Of a stretch of 64,000 nucleotides of DNA, positions 34,599-44,436 are shown piece by piece (position 1 is the stretch's first letter; each line of letters opens with the position of its first letter). This DNA is from Branchiostoma lanceolatum. Lineage: Eukaryota > Chordata > Leptocardii > Amphioxiformes > Branchiostomatidae. Below the pieces are notes generated by a model. The model searched no databases. It was not told where the DNA came from and worked only from the letters and a program-made list of their open reading frames with translations. The stretch spans positions 7,999,383 to 8,063,382 of the forward strand of contig NC_089732.1 in NCBI RefSeq assembly GCF_035083965.1, given 5' to 3'. A program made the position numbers and the translations under genes.

Positions 34599-34655
34599 AA
34601 TCTCCAAGCAGATGTTAGGTGGAAGATAGTCCTCCCAATATCTACTCGGAGACTC
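34599..34655. mobile_element. Very short foldback MITE copy at the duplication's left edge
   Basis: 'taatctccaagcagatgtta' at the left pairs with 'aatatctactcggaga' at the right. It is about 57 bp. The left breakpoint of the 2951-bp duplication falls inside its left arm, so only bases from 34609 were copied. Confidence 0.65.
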
Positions 34656-36558
34656 GAGACATATTACTCAGTAAAGTACATTGTACTCATTTCAGCTCTA
34701 AATGAAGAAAAAAAGGGATATTCTAATGGAGGTAGAATTGGCCACATGCAACTTTTGAAGGAAAGCTGAACTGATCACAAGCATTACCTATTAAACCATC
34801 TCCTTGCTGTCCCTTAATAGGAATTTTGTCATCATGGACCATCTCAGCATGGAGAAGGGTCTACATGCTCTTTTCCGTAAGGCATAAGCAGCCTATTTTG
34901 ATTTCCCGTAATTTGTGGAGAAAGCTGTCTTATCCACGTAATTCATAGGAAGAAGACCAAATTTTGCATAATTGCCTTCCTTGATTTTAGCGTAATACCA
35001 AGGAGGTTATAGATTCTCTAGTACATTCCTTGGTAACACGTAGGGGGTTCTCCTGAATTCAGTGTAAGGTGTTAATTGTCCGGAACCCCCTTGCAGAACC
35101 TTTTCAATCCAAGTTTTTACCTGTATGTAAGATCTGGATCTCTACCACCCATCTGGTCTGACCAACTAACCCACCCTGACACGTGGAATAATATTTTGTC
35201 TGCGGGGTTTGATCCATGCAGACATAGGTCTGGTGGGTGGGGCGGCAGATGTCTTGTCTATGGAAGGATAGTATAAATAAGGCACAGTCATTACTGCATA
35301 CAAAACCGCACAAGTACACGTTGTTGTGACAATCGGTATGAATCATAATGTGCTACAATTGTAATAATATTATAGACTCAAGTCAATGAACTTCTTTAAA
35401 CTGACATACTAGTATTGCATTGCTGTACAAGGATTTGAGTACATATCACAATGACTGTACCAAAAATTGGTATTCATCAGTTAGCGTTTATCTGCAGTAT
35501 TTCAATGAGCTGCTAGAGGTCTCTTCTGTCTTAGCCAGGCCCCCTGCTGTGCAACTGCCCACCTGCTCCATAAAGGAAAAGTTCAAAGAAAGAAAGAACG
35601 GATTCATTAATTAATCAGTCAATCAATCAATTCATCAATCAATCAGTTAATGAGGGAAAGACATTTATGAGGAGCATTGTCAGTGTTAATGATCAGATGA
35701 TAGAAACTATCATGTTATAACGTTACATACTTATGGCACACCATATACTGTAACCATAGTTTCTATTATCTGATCATCAGCAGTCTTTGTATATCTACAG
35801 TTGTAAGAAGCGTTGGATATTCCAGAGAACATGTCATGTTGACTTAATATGACATTATCTATGCATGTCTACAATTATAAATGTCTCGACACAACATTTT
35901 GTGCCAAACTGCCATGTAGTGCTAGTTTGATCTTCCATTGCTTCAAATTCCCTAAATTCCCACCCCCTCCAAAGCTAAAGCAAGGATGTCATATTCAATC
36001 TGACGTCCTTGGTTAAAGCAACACTTTACTCGGAGAACCTCCATTGAAAGGCATTTCTTTTAACCCAGATTTGTGCCAGTGTCTAATTATATGCCATAAC
36101 GAAGACAGCTTACTGTGGAGAGATGGCATCAGTCTTCTGAGTAAGCTAAGGTCTCTGGGCAGACTGGGGGAGGATTAGGCCGGCTGTAACATTTGTAAAG
36201 GGGAGGGGATCAGCCAGGGATGACTCCTAATCCTGTCCATTGTGCAGGCAGTCCCTAATGATTGACAGAGTGTATCAGAATGTCAGTCATGCAGGCTTAG
36301 ACAGGTTTTCTTCTCTTTTACATACATTTTAATACAGAATGTGTGTGTTTACTTTGACGAAATGAGTGTGCAGGTTTAAAGCAATTCCTACAATCCAAGT
36401 CAAATTTGGAGCAAAATGTATGTCTGAAAATGAACATCATACCTAAGTTTAATTGTCATCTTCCGGTTGTGAATGATATCGAGCTGTAAAATTAAGTTAA
36501 TAGACTGACAGGTTTTGAAGTGTCTTGCACTGCCCTGAGTTTGTAAGTTTGTATGAAA

Positions 36559-36784
36559 CAGGGCTGTTTCCGGGACCCGTCCCTCCGTCCTAGGACGGAT
36601 ATTTGCTTGTTGGAACGGGGAAAAATTTAACCCTGTCCATCCCAAAATCTGAACTTTATGACATGAAATTGATGAAAATGTATCTTCAAAAGCTTTAAAT
36701 GATGAATTGAACAAAGAAAATTCAAAACACCAGCTCCCAAACAATGAGTGGGACGGAAAAAATTCCAAGCTGGAGACAGCCCTG
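36559..36784. mobile_element. hAT-like MITE, CAGGGCTG termini, 7-bp target duplication (copy 1)
   Basis: CAGGGCTGTTTCCGGGACCC at the left and GGAGACAGCCCTG at the right form inverted ends. TATGAAA occurs at 36552-36558 and 36785-36791. The CAGGG terminus and near 8-bp duplication suggest a hAT origin. Confidence 0.8.
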
Positions 36785-37365
36785 TATGAAATGTTCGGGG
36801 CATATTTCTATACCCACCGCAAACCTGGGTTCCGCTGTCCTTTGTTTAACAGAATCATGCTAAATACTACAGAAAATGTAAGACAAAGAACCACTTACCT
36901 TTGGAGGATATGAAAGGGGGCTTTGGGTTTACTCGTGCCAAAAATATTTAGTCCAGCATGCCTTTCGATAAGATCTAATATTGGAGGTTTTGTTAGATTA
37001 ATCTTACAACAGAAATTTGCTTCTGATCATCAAAACGTAGTAAAGCTTTCATAATACCCCATAGCCACTCTTTTCCAGCCTAATACAATATCAGACTGCC
37101 TGATCACTGTGGTAGTCATGAAGGAGGTATGCCAAACTGCTGGTATGATATGGGGGGAAGGAAAGTTGATCAGAGTTTGTTCATTGGGTTGCTAATAAGC
37201 GGCAGCCCCCAGTGGGCGCCTGTAATCCCCCTAAATCCCCCTCTCAAGGCCGGCCCACACAGGAACCATCCAGACTTACTAAACACTACTGCCTCCAGCT
37301 GCTGATAGGGGGAGGATCATTCTTCAACTGTAAAGGGACTGTAGGAGGGACTGTTCAGCATATGT

Positions 37366-37506
37366 GTTGTAGAGCTGATGTTGGAAGACAAAATCGTGAC
37401 GCTTCTCTAGCTCCCCGAATCTGTTACAAACTGCCATCCAAAAGAAAACAGAACGGGGAGCTAGAAATCATCACAATTTTGCCTTCTTACATCTGCTTGG
37501 AGATAA
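37366..37506. mobile_element. Foldback MITE copy inside duplication unit 1
   Basis: The right end TCTTACATCTGCTTGGAGAT is standard for the family. The left arm is decayed ('gagctgatgttggaagacaa'), and the centre has a clean hairpin TCTAGCTCCCCG / CGGGGAGCTAGA. Confidence 0.7.
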
Positions 37507-39509
37507 GTAACCTTAGAGCTCATTGTAAAAATGTTTATATGTCCAAAAAGATGGGGATACAGATGTTAGGTGGAAGATAGTCCTCCCAATATCTACTCGG
37601 AGACTCGAGACATATTACTCAGTAAAGTACATTGTACTCATTTCAGCTCTAAATGAAGAAAAAAAGGGATATTCTAATGGAGGTAGAATTGGCCACATGC
37701 AACTTTTGAAGGAAAGCTGAACTGATCACAAGCATTACCTATTAAACCATCTCCTTGCTGTCCCTTAATAGGAATTTTGTCATCATGGACCATCTCAGCA
37801 TGGAGAAGGGTCTACATGCTCTTTTCCGTAAGGCATAAGCAGCCTATTTTGATTTCCCGTAATTTGTGGAGAAAGCTGTCTTATCCACGTAATTCATAGG
37901 AAGAAGACCAAATTTTGCATAATTGCCTTCCTTGATTTTAGCGTAATACCAAGGAGGTTATAGATTCTCTAGTACATTCCTTGGTAACACGTAGGGGGTT
38001 CTCCTGAATTCAGTGTAAGGTGTTAATTGTCCGGAACCCCCTTGCAGAACCTTTTCAATCCAAGTTTTTACCTGTATGTAAGATCTGGATCTCTACCACC
38101 CATCTGGTCTGACCAACTAACCCACCCTGACACGTGGAATAATATTTTGTCTGCGGGGTTTGATCCATGCAGACATAGGTCTGGTGGGTGGGGCGGCAGA
38201 TGTCTTGTCTATGGAAGGATAGTATAAATAAGGCACAGTCATTACTGCATACAAAACCGCACAAGTACACGTTGTTGTGACAATCGGTATGAATCATAAT
38301 GTGCTACAATTGTAATAATATTATAGACTCAAGTCAATGAACTTCTTTAAACTGACATACTAGTATTGCATTGCTGTACAAGGATTTGAGTACATATCAC
38401 AATGACTGTACCAAAAATTGGTATTCATCAGTTAGCGTTTATCTGCAGTATTTCAATGAGCTGCTAGAGGTCTCTTCTGTCTTAGCCAGGCCCCCTGCTG
38501 TGCAACTGCCCACCTGCTCCATAAAGGAAAAGTTCAAAGAAAGAAAGAACGGATTCATTAATTAATCAGTCAATCAATCAATTCATCAATCAATCAGTTA
38601 ATGAGGGAAAGACATTTCTGAGGAGCATTGTCAGTGTTAATGATCAGATGATAGAAACTATCATGTTATAACGTTACATACTTATGGCACACCATATACT
38701 GTAACCATAGTTTCTATTATCTGATCATCAGCAGTCTTTGTATATCTACAGTTGTAAGAAGCGTTGGATATTCCAGAGAACATGTCATGTTGACTTAATA
38801 TGACATTATCTATGCATGTCTACAATTATAAATGTCTCGACACAACATTTTGTGCCAAACTGCCATGTAGTGCTAGTTTGATCTTCCATTGCTTCAAATT
38901 CCCTAAATTCCCACCCCCTCCAAAGCTAAAGCAAGGATGTCATATTCAATCTGACGTCCTTGGTTAAAGCAACACTTTACTCGGAGAACCTCCATTGAAA
39001 GGCATTTCTTTTAACCCAGATTTGTGCCAGTGTCTAATTATATGCCATAACGAAGACAGCTTACTGTGGAGAGATGGCATCAGTCTTCTGAGTAAGCTAA
39101 GGTCTCTGGGCAGACTGGGGGAGGATTAGGCCGGCTGTAACATTTGTAAAGGGGAGGGGATCAGCCAGGGATGACTCCTAATCCTGTCCATTGTGCAGGC
39201 AGTCCCTAATGATTGACAGAGTGTATCAGAATGTCAGTCATGCAGGCTTAGACAGGTTTTCTTCTCTTTTACATACATTTTAATACAGAATGTGTGTGTT
39301 TACTTTGACGAAATGAGTGTGCAGGTTTAAAGCAATTCCTACAATCCAAGTCAAATTTGGAGCAAAATGTATGTCTGAAAATGAACATCATACCTAAGTT
39401 TAATTGTCATCTTCCGGTTGTGAATGATATCGAGCTGTAAAATTAAGTTAATAGACTGACAGGTTTTGAAGTGTCTTGCACTGCCCTGAGTTTGTAAGTT
39501 TGTATGAAA

Positions 39510-39735
39510 CAGGGCTGTTTCCGGGACCCGTCCCTCCGTCCTAGGACGGATATTTGCTTGTTGGAACGGGGAAAAATTTAACCCTGTCCATCCCAAAATC
39601 TGAACTTTATGACATGAAATTGATGAAAATGTATCTTCAAAAGCTTTAAATGATGAATTGAACAAAGAAAATTCAAAACACCAGCTCCCAAACAATGAGT
39701 GGGACGGAAAAAATTCCAAGCTGGAGACAGCCCTG
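39510..39735. mobile_element. hAT-like MITE, copy 2 within the duplication
   Basis: Duplicate of the element at 36559-36784, including its TATGAAA flanks. Confidence 0.8.
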
Positions 39736-40316
39736 TATGAAATGTTCGGGGCATATTTCTATACCCACCGCAAACCTGGGTTCCGCTGTCCTTTGTTTAA
39801 CAGAATCATGCTAAATACTACAGAAAATGTAAGACAAAGAACCACTTACCTTTGGAGGATATGAAAGGGGGCTTTGGGTTTACTCGTGCCAAAAATATTT
39901 AGTCCAGCATGCCTTTCGATAAGATCTAATATTGGAGGTTTTGTTAGATTAATCTTACAACAGAAATTTGCTTCTGATCATCAAAACGTAGTAAAGCTTT
40001 CATAATACCCCATAGCCACTCTTTTCCAGCCTAATACAATATCAGACTGCCTGATCACTGTGGTAGTCATGAAGGAGGTATGCCAAACTGCTGGTATGAT
40101 ATGGGGGGAAGGAAAGTTGATCAGAGTTTGTTCATTGGGTTGCTAATAAGCGGCAGCCCCCAGTGGGCGCCTGTAATCCCCCTAAATCCCCCTCTCAAGG
40201 CCGGCCCACACAGGAACCATCCAGACTTACTAAACACTACTGCCTCCAGCTGCTGATAGGGGGAGGATCATTCTTCAACTGTAAAGGGACTGTAGGAGGG
40301 ACTGTTCAGCATATGT

Positions 40317-40457
40317 GTTGTAGAGCTGATGTTGGAAGACAAAATCGTGACGCTTCTCTAGCTCCCCGAATCTGTTACAAACTGCCATCCAAAAGAAAAC
40401 AGAACGGGGAGCTAGAAATCATCACAATTTTGCCTTCTTACATCTGCTTGGAGATAA
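40317..40457. mobile_element. Foldback MITE copy inside duplication unit 2
   Basis: Duplicate of 37366-37506, ending in CATCTGCTTGGAGAT. Confidence 0.7.
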
Positions 40458-40740
40458 GTAACCTTAGAGCTCATTGTAAAAATGTTTATATGTCCAAAAA
40501 GATGGGGATACTCATTATCTATTAATTGTTACACTATGGACAAAAAAATGCTAAAACCATCCCAACATCAGATTTCCCCCTGTCTGATACCTGATAGGTG
40601 CCTGGCCAGGTGATTGACAACTGGCAACAACTTGCTCATTTACTGATGTTTGTGGTGGGCAAGATTACATCATATTGACCTGTCAATCAAAATGGTGTAA
40701 CCAGGATGTAGTAAAGTAATGGGACTGAACAAAAACCCTT

Positions 40741-40875
40741 CGGTGGAGAAGGGGCTAGAGGGATGGGTGGAGGGAGGATAGAAGGAAGGCCAAGGAAGAA
40801 AGAAATGAAGAATGGAGGGATGAAGGTAGGAAGGACAAGGAAGGATGGAGAGAGAAAAAAGATGTAGAAAAGAGA
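40741..40875. repeat. Polypurine tract of about 130 bp
   Basis: An almost pure A/G run with many 'ggaagga', 'aggatgg' and 'agaaagaaa' pieces and few pyrimidines on the plus strand. Confidence 0.85.
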
Positions 40876-41729
40876 AAACTAAAATGATCAGTAAAACGTT
40901 ACCTTACCCATTTTTCCAGAAGTCAATATTGTTCCTTCAACACTCTGCATCTACCTGCTGTATCAAGTATGAAGCGCCTCCTGGCAGAGAGGGGAGTACT
41001 GCAGTCTCCTTGTCAAGATGCTGATCACATCTGACTGTGAAAAATGAAAACCTTCTGTGATTATATGTATCATCTTATTTTCATTTGTATAAAGCAAAAA
41101 AGGCCACTGTCCCTCAGTAATCTTTTGCCTGTTTCCATGATACTGTATTCTACCGGCTTCCTGTCTTCTGACATAATCTACAGCCCAGCGGCCCCAGCCA
41201 CTAACCATTCTGCATCACAGTAGGCTACAATGGTCCATTGTTGCTTGCTTAGCCGTGTGCGAACTCCCCAAAATGCCCATTGTCCCAAAACTACTGATTC
41301 ATTTGTATACATCACAGATCAGTAGACGTATAACGTTAGTTATTTCTCTAACCATTTACTACTCGTTTAAGTCAGGCAAGTCTGACTGCAATTGTAGTCT
41401 TTCCACAAAATTTGTGAATAAAGATAGAATATTTGACCAAGTAGTCGTTGCCATTTAAACATAATAACTACCACCAACTACTAATAATAACCACTTGGGT
41501 TATGCATATAACGTTAACGTTTAATATGTATGACATACACATACTTATGACAATAATTGGATTAAGGTAATCAGCCATTTCTGCCATTCCTAAATAAACA
41601 TTGTGTCCTTGAAAGGCACTTAGCACAACTTTCCTCTTTCCATCCATGAATAAAATGGGTACCTGACTTCAGTTGGGGTGGTAGAAGGCAATGGAAGAAG
41701 AAGTATGTGCGCGACCTTCCAACCGTGCC
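40876..41729. other. Intergenic DNA, no gene recognised
   Basis: No exon, RNA or clear repeat was identified. Confidence 0.4.
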
Positions 41730-41738
41730 CTAGACACC

Positions 41739-41866
41739 TAATCTCCAAGCAGATCCAACGGTTGCGAAGACCGTATCCAACTGGCAGAAGAAATCTTCAT
41801 TGCAATGAAATTTTCTTCTGCCAGTTGGATACGGTCTTCGCAACCGTTGGATCTGCTTGGAGATTA
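41739..41866. mobile_element. Foldback MITE, near-perfect palindrome, exact 9-bp target duplication
   Basis: 128 bp with about 60-bp arms (TAATCTCCAAGCAGATCCAA ... TTGGATCTGCTTGGAGATTA). Inner parts pair as 'gaccgtatccaactggcaga' and 'tctgccagttggatacggtc'. CTAGACACC is present exactly at 41730-41738 and 41867-41875. This looks like the youngest copy in the window. Confidence 0.95.
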
Positions 41867-43670
41867 CTAGACACCTGCACAGATGACAACAACCCACTGC
41901 TCCTATGGCCTCAAAGGCTATGGGACCTTTACCTTTACCAGTCATAAAAAACACATAAGAACACACAAGGAACCAGGAGTAATGTCACTGTGGACAACCA
42001 ATGGACAGCCTTAAACACAAAGCAAAGCGACATATACTTTTGTACCAACCTAATTACACCCCTGCGGAAAGTCTCACTGTGGTACGGTCCATTGGCTTTC
42101 TTGGTTAAGGACAATGCATATTGTTGCAACAGAAGAATTGAACCTCCTCGGTTGAACTGACCTAAAATGAGGCTATAAATAGTGTGTCTGGTGGACTTGC
42201 TAATTCTAGGTTGGTGATGGTGAAGCTATTGTGGCTGAACAGGTTCAATGACATGAACTTGACCTGTCTGCTTACTTGTTCTTAACTGATTCAATTCAGT
42301 GGTTTATGGAATGTTTAGCGGCCAAATGTTTTCTTTCGAATTCCTAACAACAGAAAAATGTATTAACTCTCTTATTTCAATTTCAATACAGAGTATCATA
42401 ATGATGTTGGTACAAACAGGTAGGTTGAAAAATACCTCCTCGGTACAACATTTTGTACAACACTTCTTTTTTGTTATTCTGTAATTTTTCTGCTGACTAT
42501 ATAATATTTTACCTTTAACTTAGAGCCTCCTGGTGCAATTTCTTTTTAAATGTCTGAACATGGTAATTTTGTATCACGCATTCTGGTCCTTTAATACTCT
42601 CAAAAAAAGTTATGCTATTATCAAAAGTTCTGATGTGGGTCCACAAGAAAGTGAACAAGCTACACCCATCCAGTCAGTGCTGGGAGAGGAGGATAGGCTT
42701 CAAGCAGATGCATGGTTCCATACTGTGATAAGGTTTTCATTTCAGGCATATGCCTCAAGCTTCAAACCTCTGCACGTAAAAGAACCCAACACACTTATTG
42801 AGAAGAAGAGATGGGGTGACCTGGTGTGCTTGGCTGAAAACGTGAGCTGTAGCGATGCTGTATTGCGCTAGTCGCTGACGAAAAGCGTCATGCTTTGTCT
42901 AAAGTCGCCCACTTTTACCTTAGGTGGGTGGGACATTTTGTCCTTTAATTAACCACAAGGCCCTTTGTAGGTGTGAATCCGGGCGTGAATTGTTTGGAAT
43001 GCCGGTAATTACACAGCAAATAGGCCTTAATGAAGTCGTTAGCCTAGTCTGATCAAAAGTTAATGGGTTAAGACCTTGTTAATCCAATAACTCATCAGGA
43101 CTAATCAGGAATCAACTGAAGCTGTTGGCCATGCCCCCTGTGTTGATTATTGTATACCATCACCTTTTAAAGAAATGTTTTGTTGTGTTTATTTGTTTAT
43201 TTGTTTCTTTGCTTATCTGCTTGAGTAGTACTGAGTGATTCCACTTAAAATCTTTCAAGCCAATGGTCAGTATTCTTGCCTTTAGCCAAAAGGCAGGGTG
43301 TGAATCAATCTCTGTAACGTTACAGCAGGGATTGCAGTTCTGAGAACGGGTGTAAAAATGCTAACCCCCAACTTTCAAACTAGAATGACAATAATGAAAA
43401 TGAGTCAATCCTACACCTCTACTAGGCGTTAGCCAGGTGTCTCCTTTTCAGTTGGTTTTGTCTTCTTAAGGACTCCGTTATACTGCCTTTTGTATTGTTT
43501 TCTTTGTCTTTTCTTCCCATAATTCCCCGCTTCAAGACGTGCCGCCATATGGCGCAGGGAGACCACCATGCGTCTGTCCATCTGTTTGGAGGGGTGTCTG
43601 TTCTCTGGGCCATGATAGGGTTACATTTTAATATCAGGTGTATTTGCAGCCAGTGCCACAGGCAGGTACC
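41867..43670. other. Intergenic DNA with one SINE-like block
   Basis: Bases 42690-42880 contain 'aaacctctgcacgtaaaaga', 'acccaacacacttattgaga' and 'gacctggtgtgcttggctga', resembling the body of a dispersed SINE-like repeat. No gene is supported elsewhere in the stretch. Confidence 0.4.
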
Positions 43671-43778
43671 CAATGTGAAGGGTAATGAGGCTGTTTAACG
43701 TGTTCGAGGCACCTCCTCGAGCACGGGACCCCCGTTTTACGTCCCTCCCGGAAGACGATTTCGTGGAAAGCTTCGTGA
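43640..43778 (-). mobile_element. Body and tail of the 5S-derived SINE
   Basis: On the minus strand, after the 5S-like head, come 'gagggacgtaaaacgggggt', 'cccgtgctcgaggaggtgcc' and 'ttgggtacctgcctgtggca'. No poly-A tail is seen. The 3' boundary near 43640 is uncertain. Confidence 0.6.
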
Positions 43779-43897
43779 GGCTACAGCAATCCGGACGTCC
43801 TTGGTTGGTCCCCCATCCAAGCACTGTCCGGACCGCGCGTTGCTTAACTTCCGAGATCGAGGGATCGGGTGTATCCAACGCGCCACGCGGCCGTAGC
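43779..43897 (-). mobile_element. Full-length 5S rRNA-derived SINE head (119 bp)
   Basis: On the minus strand the sequence starts GCTACGGCCGCGTGG. It carries 'gatctcggaagttaagcaac' and 'gtgcttggatgggggaccaa', the 5S internal control region, and ends GGATTGCTGTAGCC. The total of 119 bp equals a 5S gene. Changes in conserved positions and the attached non-5S body make a SINE3-type element more likely than a functional 5S gene. Confidence 0.85.
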
Positions 43898-43901
43898 TAA
43901 A

Positions 43902-43980
43902 AGAAATCCATGCACGGAGACGAACCCGGATCTTCTGGGTCCGAAGCGCTTCGCGTTGCCAGATCGGCCAAGCTGCGGTA
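43902..43980 (-). mobile_element. tRNA-Arg(TCG)-like head next to the 5S-derived SINE
   Basis: On the minus strand TTGGCCGATCTGGCAACGCG (A-box region), CTTCGGACCCAGAAGATC (anticodon-loop region, TCG) and GGGTTCGTCTCC (B box) are in tRNA order and resemble tRNA-Arg. The anticodon and T stems do not pair well, so it is not a sound tRNA gene. TTCTTTT follows it just before the 5S-like part. Confidence 0.6.
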
Positions 43981-44036
43981 CGTACAGGCTAACAACAGCC
44001 ACAAATAAGCTTAGAAGGCCTCACTAAGTTAATGTG

Positions 44037-44436
44037 AGGCCATGTTGATTTGATTATATGGATGACATCCGTGCGCGCATCAATTTTCGTCCGTTTCCCA
44101 ATAAAAAAAGACCATGATAGATTGTAACATACAAAGCAGCAGCAAAATGATTTAACACATACCATAGATTGTAAAAAAAATATCGGAAACCAATACTAAT
44201 GTCGTAGAATGCCAAAATCATTTCCAAAGTCAAAGAAGATGTGAAAAAGTGAAAATGAAGAATCTATTATTCGCTATACCATCCTCTGTGTATCAATCAT
44301 TTGTTCAACCTTCCTGACCATGTAGATTTCATAATAAAGGCAACTTTTTTTGCCAAACTTTTTTTTATTCGCACACTCACTTCATTTCTTGGGTTCCCAG
44401 AGGATGTCATTCATATAATCAAATCAACATGACCTT
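44037..44436. mobile_element. MITE with 34-bp TIRs, 'ggatgacatcc' family, complete copy
   Basis: AGGCCATGTTGATTTGATTA plus TATGGATGACATCC at the left is complementary to 'ggatgtcattcatataatca' plus AATCAACATGACCTT at the right. It is 400 bp and noncoding. Related copies lie at 13047 and 28853. Confidence 0.85.

Larger units (their letters stand above)
34609..37559. repeat. Tandem duplication, copy 1 (2951 bp)
   Basis: Every landmark in this interval recurs exactly 2951 bp downstream. On reading the two copies the only difference noticed was at 35667 (a) against 38618 (c). The unit has no supported gene. It contains a foldback MITE (37366-37506), a hAT-like MITE (36559-36784) and a (TCAA)n-like tract (35610-35650). 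Confidence 0.97.
37560..40510. repeat. Tandem duplication, copy 2 (2951 bp)
   Basis: Direct copy of 34609-37559. The junction at 37560 joins 'gatggggata' to 'cagatgttagg', sharing a single C with the copy-1 start and copy-2 end, so the join has essentially no homology. Confidence 0.97.

Noticed and set aside
35076..40525. Pairs of 60-120-codon open frames 2951 bp apart
   Set aside because: They are paired because of the tandem duplication. None has splice context or a known motif.
43779..43897. A functional 5S rRNA gene
   Set aside because: The length is right, but several conserved positions differ and a SINE-like body is attached without a terminator T-run at the 5S end.
43902..43980. A functional tRNA-Arg gene
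   Set aside because: The anticodon and T stems do not pair. Only box-like and loop sequences are preserved, so it is called tRNA-like.
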